From Leptospira sp. B5-022 (GTDB lineage Bacteria > Spirochaetota > Leptospiria > Leptospirales > Leptospiraceae), in the NCBI RefSeq assembly GCF_000347035.1, contig NZ_ANIJ01000025.1:193828-257827 (forward strand): a DNA stretch of 64,000 bases. Direction: 5' to 3'. Under the pieces are notes generated by a model that ran no database searches, was not told where the DNA came from, and saw nothing but the letters and a program-made list of their open reading frames with translations. Position numbers and translations under genes: made by a program. This document shows positions 10,301 through 16,780 of the stretch, one piece after another; position 1 is the stretch's first letter, and each line of letters starts with the position of its first letter.

Positions 10301-13111
10301 TCCGATGCGACCACATTGGATATCACCACTCAGGTTACCTGGGCTTCTTCCAATACTTCTTCTTCTACGATCAGCAATTCGAATGGCAACGAAGGTGTGG
10401 CCACTGCGGTCGCGGTTGGGACAAGTACGATCTCTGCGACTTTAGGTTCCGTATCTTCTTCTACCAACTTTACTGTGACTGCTGCGGTATTGGTATCTAT
10501 TGCGGTGTCTCCTACGAATAGTAACGTATATACGACTCAAACCAAGGACTACACTGCGACCGGAACTTACTCGGATTCCACAACCCAGAATTTAACCACA
10601 AGTGTTACCTGGGCTTCTTCCGATACGAGTAAGGCTACCATCAGCAATGCTTCCGGAACGGAAGGTAGAGCTACTGGTGTGGCGGCAGGAACGATCACTA
10701 TTTCTGCGACCAGCGGTTCAGTCAGTGGAAATACTCAATTGACCGTGGTATTCTTGGATACCACAGCTCCAATAGTGTCTAATGTGGTTTCTTTGAGCCC
10801 GACAACCGTGAGGGTAACATTCTCCGAGTCGGTGGACTCCACTCAAGCAACCACCGCTTCGAATTATAAATTGGCCCTGACCTCTGCGGTAAGCGGTTCA
10901 TGTTCGGATAATAGTAACTTCTCCTCGACTTCCAATATTTCGGTTTCTTCCGTAAGCGGAAGCGGCGCAATCTATACTTTGACTTTGGCTTCTTCACAAA
11001 ATTCCGGAACCAACTATACCGTAATCGTGAATAAGAGCGGCATCCAAGACCTTTCCGCAAGTCCGAACAATTTAGGTTGTGCGAACTACGGAGACTTCGT
11101 GGGACAAGAGCAGTTGAAAGTCAGCTCCGCTTCTTGCGCAAGCACTGGAACCGTGATCATCAACTTCTCCAAACCGATCAAATCCGGAAACAATGTGAAC
11201 GGCTCCGCAGAATGTAGCAGTACTTCGGAATGTTCGAACCGTTACGCTTTTGTCGGAACCACGGATCTAGGCACCATCAGTTCCGCTAAGATACTAGATG
11301 GTATAGTTTGCGGTGGAGCGGCAGCGGATTCCGCAAAAGTTTGTGTGACTCATAGCCTATTGCAGACCGGCGCACAATATACGATCATAGCCGCGAATAA
11401 CGTAAACGGTGATGGGTTCGACAATACTTCTTGGGGATCTATCCGTGATTCCGGAGATTCTGAAAACATCCAATCTTCTCCGAGAGACCGGGCTTCCTTC
11501 TTAGGTTGTGGAACTTCTCCTGTAAACTTTGAGGACGGTCCGATCTCTATAGACCCGAACGGTTCTACATTCGGATATCTGGCGGACTTCAATAGTAAAA
11601 TCTATACGGGACCAAACAACGCAGGAAACGGAGCATTACGTTTTGCTTACGACGGTTCCAACCCAGAATCGGTCCAATTCTCCTTTGTAAAAGATACGAA
11701 TGGTCAGAATTCCGATTCTTCCAACGTTAGTTCCAACTCCGCGACCACTCGCGAGAATAGTATCGCAGTTCCACCTTATGTGACCTTAGGACACTCAGGC
11801 TGTACCCAGAACGATGCGACTTTGGCAAACGGTTGTGGTCCGGACAATGAAAGCGGAAGAGGAATTTTCACCACCGGTTCTTTGGCAAGTAACCCTTATA
11901 TCTTCATCGCGGCAGCAAGAACAGTTCCGAGTGGGTCGAATTACAACTTCGATTATATCTACTATTCGAACGATACTTCCACGAACCTAAATTACAAATA
12001 CATAGATATGGGCTCTATCACCGGAACTGTAACTGCAGGTACTTCTTCTATTAGCGTTCTGAACGATCGAGTATTCCCCGGTTTTGCTAAACCAAGTAAT
12101 GATGGAAGTGGAACCGGCGGAGGATTGAATGCCCCTGACTTCGGATTTATCACCTTTAATACGGCAGACACAGGAACAGGAAACTGTACTGCGGGCTCCA
12201 ACTGCGATGCTTATGATGGTAGTAACGGTAGAAGAATACGTATCGATTATATGCCGTATTTCGGGGGCCCTTCCAACGGAGGAAACGGTAACGTAAACAG
12301 CAGTCCGAACTGGGGATATTATATCGGAGTAGATTCTTCCATAGTATTTAAGAATAGGATCTATGCTGCAAATGGCGGCCTTCATGCGGTTGGCCACAAC
12401 GGTTCGATCATTCGTTCCAATTCGGCAAACCCGACAACCGCTTGTTCCACTAAGAACACTTGTGCGGATTGGACAGAAGTAGGACCAAGATCCAATCAAA
12501 AATGGCATAACAGCACCACGAATAATTGGTTCTCTTTGGAACTTGCAAAATTCTACGATCTGATCCCAGCAGATAGAGCATTCGCTCAATTTGCGGAATA
12601 CAACGATAGACTGTATGTTACTCGAACCATCTGTATCCAAGGAACGCAGGCAACCGGGATTCGCACATCTGCCGGAACCGTAGCAGGATGTACCGACGGA
12701 ACGGATACGAACCGAAGAGCTCAACTTTGGAAATGTGATCCTACCGCCACCGGGGGCAGCACTGAATGTGATGCCGGGGACTGGACAGTAGTGGGAGATG
12801 ACGGAAACGGTATCACCAACTTCGGAGATTCCACGAACAAGACGATCACAATGGTGGCTAAAAATGGATCTTATCTTTATGTAGGATTCGATAACCCGAA
12901 CGGTATCCGTATCTATCGCACGAATACGGCCAACCCTGGATCCGCTTCTAACGTATGGACTCAGGTGGCAAATGGCGGACTTACGGACGCTACCAATGTG
13001 CAGCAGATATTTTCGGCTGTTTCCGTATACACCGGCGGAGTTTATTATCTCTATGTGAGTGTTGGAAAGAACAATACTCCCGTCAGAGTATATAGACAAC
13101 AAAACTTATGA
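7322..13111 (+). CDS. ligB: LigB-like surface lipoprotein with 12 bacterial Ig-like domains
   Basis: A 1929-residue protein with lipobox LFQGC (Cys25) followed by AWPLLTGAVGLAAGKKGGGG, which mirrors the CMSWPLLTSLAGLAAGKRGG start of LigB. Residues about 57-1142 hold 12 Big_2 immunoglobulin-like domains of about 90 residues each (typical core: SIAKG..., ATGTYSD, VTWSSS, ATG..G...ITATLG). Residues about 1143-1929 are a non-repetitive, Cys-containing region with an NGIRIYRTNT segment near the end, like the LigB C-terminal domain. Lig proteins are surface adhesins binding fibronectin, fibrinogen and complement regulators. The domain number and total length fit LigB, but divergence leaves LigC or another paralogue possible. 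It overlaps the next gene by ATGA. Confidence 0.8.
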   Translation: MNSGINPTKKFYAALACSFFLFQGCVAWPLLTGAVGLAAGKKGGGGLFFLPGGGTPTLSRVEISSPSSSFAKTTSMSLVATAAYSNGTHKDITADALWSTSDSNIISMAAGGQATGMNVGTADIGITYENKTAQISLSVTSAPLNTISISCLNQTDSLPKGITRQCTLTGNFADGSNQDLTNDPNTTWSTGSSTVATIDSSGLVTAMDPGTTTIQASYNSLNATNLSLTVSSAALVSIAVTPTNNSLALGKTQQYTATGTYSDSSNQDITNSVTWSSSDITVATISNTAGSRGFLSTEDTGTSTINATLNSITGSTNVTVTAAVLESISITPSNPSAPKGRNLNLVATGIFSDGHNETITDQVTWSSDDTSIATVDNGSGFEGRASGINVGTVDITAEIGGISETVSFSVTAAVLDSIQLTADDSSIAKGTSTTILATGVYSDGTSQNITGSVSWSSSQTSVLQLGSLTATPKKQVHSPNNGSLGTSTITATSGSISGTVNITVTAASLVSIAVTPTNPSVAKGLTRDFTATGTYTDSSTQNLTTSVTWASSDTSKATISNASGTEGRATGVAVGSSNITATLGSITSPSTTLTVTAAVLQSITITPSNPSVAKGRSENLSATGTYSDSTTQDLTTQVTWSSSSNSTVGVSNAIGTEGRGTGVSVGSATVTATLGSVSNSITFTVTSAVLDSIEVHITDSSIAKGTSTLAEATGTYSDGTTADITDQVVWGSSQTSIIQLGVLTAAPKKTLTSPNNGSLGTSNISATLGSISGNTNLTVTAATLVSIQVDPTNPNVAKGLTQNFTATGTYTDTSTQDLTTSVTWASSNTSRATISNAGGSQGLATTLSTGTTNITATLGSVTSPASVLTVTAAALTSITIAPSPTLNIAKGRTQDFTATGHYTDSTTSDLTTQVTWSSFDQTKATVSNTSGSNGRLTALQEGSTQISATYNSVTSTDTAVTVTAAVLDSITITPTNSSLAKGYTTPFTANGVYSDATTLDITTQVTWASSNTSSSTISNSNGNEGVATAVAVGTSTISATLGSVSSSTNFTVTAAVLVSIAVSPTNSNVYTTQTKDYTATGTYSDSTTQNLTTSVTWASSDTSKATISNASGTEGRATGVAAGTITISATSGSVSGNTQLTVVFLDTTAPIVSNVVSLSPTTVRVTFSESVDSTQATTASNYKLALTSAVSGSCSDNSNFSSTSNISVSSVSGSGAIYTLTLASSQNSGTNYTVIVNKSGIQDLSASPNNLGCANYGDFVGQEQLKVSSASCASTGTVIINFSKPIKSGNNVNGSAECSSTSECSNRYAFVGTTDLGTISSAKILDGIVCGGAAADSAKVCVTHSLLQTGAQYTIIAANNVNGDGFDNTSWGSIRDSGDSENIQSSPRDRASFLGCGTSPVNFEDGPISIDPNGSTFGYLADFNSKIYTGPNNAGNGALRFAYDGSNPESVQFSFVKDTNGQNSDSSNVSSNSATTRENSIAVPPYVTLGHSGCTQNDATLANGCGPDNESGRGIFTTGSLASNPYIFIAAARTVPSGSNYNFDYIYYSNDTSTNLNYKYIDMGSITGTVTAGTSSISVLNDRVFPGFAKPSNDGSGTGGGLNAPDFGFITFNTADTGTGNCTAGSNCDAYDGSNGRRIRIDYMPYFGGPSNGGNGNVNSSPNWGYYIGVDSSIVFKNRIYAANGGLHAVGHNGSIIRSNSANPTTACSTKNTCADWTEVGPRSNQKWHNSTTNNWFSLELAKFYDLIPADRAFAQFAEYNDRLYVTRTICIQGTQATGIRTSAGTVAGCTDGTDTNRRAQLWKCDPTATGGSTECDAGDWTVVGDDGNGITNFGDSTNKTITMVAKNGSYLYVGFDNPNGIRIYRTNTANPGSASNVWTQVANGGLTDATNVQQIFSAVSVYTGGVYYLYVSVGKNNTPVRVYRQQNL
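7490..10750 (+). repeat. Twelve tandem Ig-like domain repeats, with a three-domain higher-order period
   Basis: Twelve units of roughly 270 bases each. Domains 3-4-5, 6-7-8 and 9-10-11 recur as triplets: a IAVTPTN-type, an ITITPSN-type and a DSSIAKGT-type domain. Domains 5 and 8 share a special PKK...SPNNGSLGTS insert not present in the others. At DNA level, 8966-9041 (domain 6) and 10610-10685 (domain 12) are nearly identical over 76 bases. This suggests expansion by triplet duplication and later gene conversion. Confidence 0.85.
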
Positions 13112-13593
13112 AAAAGATATTAGGCATCAGTTTCGTATGCGGCTTATTCTCTTTGGTACTTCTCTATAATTGTAGGGAAGACCAAAGATACGAGCCGTTA
13201 CGTTTTGAAAAAGTCGCCAAAGCGGAAACTTCCGCTTTCCAAGCTCAGGTGGACGGGACGATTCTATCCGGCTCTTGGGAATATAGATTTAGGATCAAAC
13301 AAGCGGATCGGGTTTCCTTAACCATTGAAGTATTAACGGATAAACCGGACCTGGGAGTGTCCTTGTCCAGAAAAGGGATCTTATTCGATTCTAAGATACA
13401 ATGTGGGGATAAGATCAGCCAACTTTCTCCTTGCAAACTCGAAATAAATAATCCCAAAAAAGGAGATTATTCCTTGGTATTAAACCACCTTTCTACCGAT
13501 CCATCGGAAGTTCTTTCTTATAGAATATTCGCCGCCGTGCATGGCCCAGGGTATGCCTCGGTAATTTGGGAGGAAGAAGTTGCGCGCAGATAA
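13108..13593 (+). CDS. Small lipoprotein in the ligB-like operon
   Basis: A 161-residue protein with signal MKKILGISFVCGLFSLVLLYNC; Cys22 is the likely lipidated residue. The mature part is beta-rich (SWEYRFRIKQADRVSLTIEV, a KPDLGVSLSRKG turn, and GDYSLVLNHLS), which looks like a jelly-roll pre-peptidase (PPC-like) beta-sandwich, a suggestion only. It starts inside the ligB-like stop (ATGA), so translation is probably coupled, and overlaps the next gene by 14 bases. The overlap and orientation suggest it serves the same surface function as the adhesin. I cannot name it. Confidence 0.72.
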   Translation: MKKILGISFVCGLFSLVLLYNCREDQRYEPLRFEKVAKAETSAFQAQVDGTILSGSWEYRFRIKQADRVSLTIEVLTDKPDLGVSLSRKGILFDSKIQCGDKISQLSPCKLEINNPKKGDYSLVLNHLSTDPSEVLSYRIFAAVHGPGYASVIWEEEVARR

Positions 13594-13960
13594 AATTCTA
13601 CCAATACTCGGGATCGTACTCTTAAGTTTGGGATTCGGAGAATCTTGCAGACATGCAATGGTCCGTTATCCTCAAAGTCCTCCGGAAGCATGTAGGATCT
13701 ATCCTACTTCCAGAGAATGTAAACGTGCTTTGGATCTAAGGTCGGCACAGGCGGAACAAGGGGGAGAAGTCCATAAGGTCCAACATACTTACTACTTCTT
13801 CGGACTGTATCCGGGAAACCTGGTCTTAGACACTTCTAAATACTGCGCAGAAGGACCTAGATCTGTTCATCAGTACACCAGTTTTTGGAACGGGTTTTGG
13901 GAGCAATTGACTCTCGCGATCTATTCCCCCCAGACATTGGAGATAGAATGTTACAGATAA
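13580..13960 (+). CDS. Bor-like lipoprotein (first copy)
   Basis: A 126-residue lipoprotein: TTG start at 13580 with AGGAAGAA just upstream, lipobox GESC (Cys23). The C-terminal half, YYFFGLYPGN...VLDTSKYC...FWNGFWEQLTLAIYSPQTLEIEC, lines up with lambda Bor (HHFFVSGIGQ...VDAAKIC...FVNGLLGFITLGIYTPLEARVYC), including the two cysteines. Bor is an outer-membrane lipoprotein that raises serum resistance of E. coli lysogens. It overlaps both neighbours, in the same operon as the ligB-like gene. The N-terminal insert with Cys37/Cys46-type residues is not in Bor. The family assignment is from remembered sequence. Confidence 0.7.
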   Translation: MRADKILPILGIVLLSLGFGESCRHAMVRYPQSPPEACRIYPTSRECKRALDLRSAQAEQGGEVHKVQHTYYFFGLYPGNLVLDTSKYCAEGPRSVHQYTSFWNGFWEQLTLAIYSPQTLEIECYR

Positions 13961-14262
13961 CCAAAATTCTAATATTACTTTTGGCCCTTGGATTTTCCGT
14001 AACCTGCCACACAACCACAGTGGTACATAAGGGAGAAGATACTCCATACGCATTGGCAAAAGAAACCCCGGGTCCGGATAAAAAAGTGAAACAAGGAAGT
14101 ACGGTTTTCGGGATCTATTCCACTACCGCACCGATGGAAGTGAACTGCGACAGGAACCATCCTGAAGTGATCATCAAGACAGGATTTGTGGACCTAGTCA
14201 TTCATACACTGATCGGCCCCTTCTATACAACCAAAACCGTCGAGGTGTACTGCAAACCGTAA
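13948..14262 (+). CDS. Bor-like lipoprotein (second copy)
   Basis: The frame opens at 13885 but the ATG at 13948 (MLQITKILILLLALGFSVTC, lipobox with Cys20) is the evident start, giving 104 residues and a 13-base overlap with the previous gene. The tail VFGIYSTTAPMEVNC... TGFVDLVIHTLIGPFYTTKTVEVYC follows the same Bor pattern as the gene before it (short beta hairpin, Cys, aromatic/Gly turn, 'LtlgiYTp..v.VYC'). The two share little simple identity, so the duplication is old or the genes were recruited separately. Probably an outer-membrane lipoprotein. Confidence 0.65.
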   Translation: MLQITKILILLLALGFSVTCHTTTVVHKGEDTPYALAKETPGPDKKVKQGSTVFGIYSTTAPMEVNCDRNHPEVIIKTGFVDLVIHTLIGPFYTTKTVEVYCKP

Positions 14263-14301
14263 ATTGCTGGTCAAGCGCTCAGGTTCCTCCAGTATAATCG
14301 A

Positions 14302-14892
14302 ATGCCTGACTGGATCTTCGATTATCTAATTTTACCCCTCGGAATTTATTTTGCCAGAATGACGGATGTAAGCATCGGTACTGTCCGCATCATACTCATC
14401 TCCAGGGAAAGAAAGATCCTGGCGGCCCTTCTTGGTTTTGTAGAAGTGCTTCTCTGGTTGATCGTAATCACGCAGATCATGAGAAACCTAAGCAATGTAT
14501 TCTGCTATATAGCTTATGCAGGTGGATTTGCTACCGGCACTTTTTTAGGAATGGTAGTCGAAGAAAAACTGGCCCTAGGACATTCACTCATCCGTATCAT
14601 CGTTCCGGAAAAAGGAGAAGAGATCGTCCAGAACCTGGCCCAAGCAGGTTATCGCACAACAACCGTGGAAGCCCAAGGAGTGAGAGGACCTGTTAAAGTC
14701 ATTCTATCCTTATTAAGGAGAAAGGATATACCCGTAGTGCTTGGAATACTGAAAGAAACGGCTCCTGGAGCCTTTTATACGATAGAAAATGCCCGTAAGA
14801 CAAGCGATCCGGAGCTGTGGAAAACGTCCGGGCAGGAAGGAGAAAGTTTTGCCCGCATCCTATGGAGAAGGCAATCCAGGATCAGAAAATGA
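14302..14892 (+). CDS. UPF0316 / DUF2179-type membrane protein
   Basis: A 196-residue protein with three N-terminal membrane helices (about residues 5-22, 38-58 and 62-82) and a C-terminal alpha/beta domain with GYRTTTVEAQGVRGPVKVILSLLRRKDIPVVLGIL, the DUF2179 pattern. The N-terminal ARMTDVSIGTVRIILISRERK motif is characteristic of the UPF0316 family (YebE-like). The function is unknown. It starts 39 bases after the Bor-like gene, so it could be the last gene of the ligB-like transcript, but the gap makes this less certain. A terminator hairpin follows 20 bases after the stop. Confidence 0.85.
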   Translation: MPDWIFDYLILPLGIYFARMTDVSIGTVRIILISRERKILAALLGFVEVLLWLIVITQIMRNLSNVFCYIAYAGGFATGTFLGMVVEEKLALGHSLIRIIVPEKGEEIVQNLAQAGYRTTTVEAQGVRGPVKVILSLLRRKDIPVVLGILKETAPGAFYTIENARKTSDPELWKTSGQEGESFARILWRRQSRIRK

Positions 14893-14911
14893 TCCCGGGT
14901 CTAGAAACAAG

Positions 14912-14934
14912 AAAGTCCCTTAAGCAGGGACTTT
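14912..14934. terminator. Bidirectional hairpin between convergent genes
   Basis: Perfect 9-base arms AAAGTCCCT / AGGGACTTT with a 5-base loop, followed by TTTT on the plus strand. It ends the UPF0316 gene and reaches into the last codons and stop of the facing SET-domain gene, so it is shared by both. Confidence 0.7.
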
Positions 14935-15450
14935 TACCAAGATCTTCTTAATTTCCTTATGCATGAAGGTAGGAAAATTGAGATTATACTGAGGTAGTAA
15001 TAGTCTCCAATCATCCTTACGGATGAATTTGCGGCAGTTGGTCGCACCACAAGCACATTCGAAAGTCTGGTCAAAGTTCACTACGAAGTTACCGTAGTCT
15101 ATGGTAAGTTCTTCCCCAACTTCTATATCCCTCTTGGCTATAATATTATCCGTTTGATCGTACCACATGTTCGGATCGCAGGAATGGTTCATAAAGTTGG
15201 AGTGATTGATAACAAATTCAGGTCCGGAGGGGCCGGTGACTAGGCCAAAGTCTACATCATAGCCGTATTTCATGAAGATTTCCTTCTCCTCTTCCGGAAG
15301 TTCATCGGCTTCCGAGACGGAGAGTACTTTCCATCCGAATTCCTCATCTTCGATCCATTCACTGTAGCTGAACAATAATGTTCCCTTAGCGATTGGTTGA
15401 GAGGCGAAGATTCCGTTTTCCCCGAACTTGTTCGTGCGTCTTTCGATCAT
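14920..15450 (-). CDS. SET-domain protein (lysine methyltransferase-like)
   Basis: A 176-residue protein that is almost only a SET domain. It has an N-terminal GENGIFASQPIAKGTLLFSY strand pair, the knot motifs FMNHSCDPN (86-94) and GEELTIDYG (112-120), and a post-SET zinc-type segment CACGATNCRKFI (132-143). SET proteins transfer methyl from SAM to protein lysines; the catalytic Tyr119 and SAM-binding Asn/His of NHSC are present. This architecture is typical of eukaryotes and of bacteria that acquired it by transfer. The target in a spirochaete is unknown. It stands alone, convergent with the UPF0316 gene. Confidence 0.88.
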   Translation of the reverse strand: MIERRTNKFGENGIFASQPIAKGTLLFSYSEWIEDEEFGWKVLSVSEADELPEEEKEIFMKYGYDVDFGLVTGPSGPEFVINHSNFMNHSCDPNMWYDQTDNIIAKRDIEVGEELTIDYGNFVVNFDQTFECACGATNCRKFIRKDDWRLLLPQYNLNFPTFMHKEIKKILVKVPA

Positions 15451-15608
15451 GCAAGATAAACCTGCTCTTCCCCATTAGGGGCAAAATTTTTATCAGTCAA
15501 GACCGAGATCGAAAAAACTTCAATTAAAAATATGAAATACCCCCTAGCTGGGCCCCCAAAAAAAAAGACCCGTCCCAACCGGTCCCGATTCATACTTGGA
15601 AAAAAATT

Positions 15609-16190
15609 TCAAACGCCTCTGTCAGGAAGAAGATCAGAAATCAGTTCGTAAGTCCAATCCCCGTACGAATCTTCTTCCCTCTTCTCACTCTTGAGAGACC
15701 TCCAGTCCTTTCCCTTTCTTTCCATGACTAAAGAAGAAATTTTGAAGAGAGAAGTACGCCCACTTGCCTCTTCTAGTCTAGAACTATCCCTCCCAATTTC
15801 TAGAAAACAAGTCAGAGGAAAAATCCTGCTCCAATTTTCCCCCAAACCTAGGATGGCCTTTTCTAGATCATCGGACCCCGAACCTAGAGTTAGTCTAGTA
15901 ACATCCACAAAGATAGGAATTTCTCTCCCCGCATGACCGAGAGTACCGGATCGGATCTCTTTGCAGAAGTGAACTGCTTGGGAAAAATTTTCCGCGAAGC
16001 CCAACACGGCCGAAGAGTGGTTATTGGAAATTCTGGAGATCATTTTTCCGAAACTGAGTCCGTCTTCGAGACCCAAACTTCCTTTGGGAAGGATTAGTAT
16101 GGGTCTAACGTCTTTCCGGACCAGACGAAACAGGTATTTAACTAAAGCGAAGGATTTATTTCTAGTCGGCTGGAACAAAGTCAGGAACAT
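15609..16190 (-). CDS. Hypothetical protein
   Basis: A 193-residue open frame, unrecognised. It has alternating hydrophobic strands and helices (VRPILILPKGSLG, SSAVLGFAENFSQAVHFC, EIPIFVDVTRL, IFPLTCFLEIGR), consistent with a small alpha/beta fold. It has no signal peptide or membrane helix. Antisense frames in the region look like shadows, and the composition is normal for the window. The start, an ATG at 16190, lacks a clear ribosome binding site. Confidence 0.55.
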   Translation of the reverse strand: MFLTLFQPTRNKSFALVKYLFRLVRKDVRPILILPKGSLGLEDGLSFGKMISRISNNHSSAVLGFAENFSQAVHFCKEIRSGTLGHAGREIPIFVDVTRLTLGSGSDDLEKAILGLGENWSRIFPLTCFLEIGRDSSRLEEASGRTSLFKISSLVMERKGKDWRSLKSEKREEDSYGDWTYELISDLLPDRGV

Positions 16191-16372
16191 GTCTTCTTCT
16201 TATGTCGAACAAAACTTATCTTTCGTTTAGTATAATTTATTCTAAAGAATGGAATTCTATGTCGCATAAACGAATGCAATTTTCGTAAAATTCAAGAAAA
16301 GGAAAAAGGCTTGAGTACATTTTGCGGATATGTAAGTTTCGGATTTGTTTTATAAGGGAGGCACCGTCCGTT

Positions 16373-16780
16373 ATGAGTGGTAAAAGATTTCTTTCTAAGA
16401 TTGATCATCAAAAGATTCTCTCCACTCTTGAGGTTTCCGCCCAATCCAAAGTAGTCCAACCGAGCATCTTAGAAATTATACGTAAGACTTTATCTAAAGC
16501 CAAAAAGATCGATCAGAACCAAGTTCCCCAAGACCTGATCACTATGAATTCCAAATTCGTGCTCAAAGACTTGGGTAACGCGGAGGCATTCCAATTTACC
16601 TTAGTATATCCTGACGAATATACTGAGAATGCCGCTTCTCACGGAAAACTTTCCGTTTTTTCCGCTCATGGTTCCGCAGTACTCGGTGCAAGAGTGGGAG
16701 AAGTAGTCCGTTGGGAGATAAACGGAATGGACAAATATCTCAGAGTCCAAGAACTACTCTACCAACCGGCAGCTATTTAG
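16373..16780 (+). CDS. GreA/GreB C-terminal domain protein, Rnk-like
   Basis: The ATG at 16373 with AAGGGAGG 11 bases upstream is preferred over the upstream codon at 16322; it gives 135 residues. The C-terminal domain (FVLKDLGNAEAFQFTLVYPDEYTE...GKLSVFSAHGSAVLGARVGEVVRWEI) matches the GreA/GreB C-terminal FKBP-like fold as used by Rnk, which docks on RNA polymerase near the secondary channel. The N-terminal part is a short helical segment, not the long GreA coiled coil, so it is unlikely to cleave transcripts. Its end overlaps the convergent SulP gene by 8 bases. Confidence 0.8.
   Translation: MSGKRFLSKIDHQKILSTLEVSAQSKVVQPSILEIIRKTLSKAKKIDQNQVPQDLITMNSKFVLKDLGNAEAFQFTLVYPDEYTENAASHGKLSVFSAHGSAVLGARVGEVVRWEINGMDKYLRVQELLYQPAAI

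Noticed and set aside
11987..13102. Long antisense frame opposite the LigB-like C-terminal region
   Set aside because: 371 residues is long, but the Ser/Ile/Val-rich composition comes from reading codons of a Thr/Asn/Gly-rich protein backwards; there is no start region or motif.
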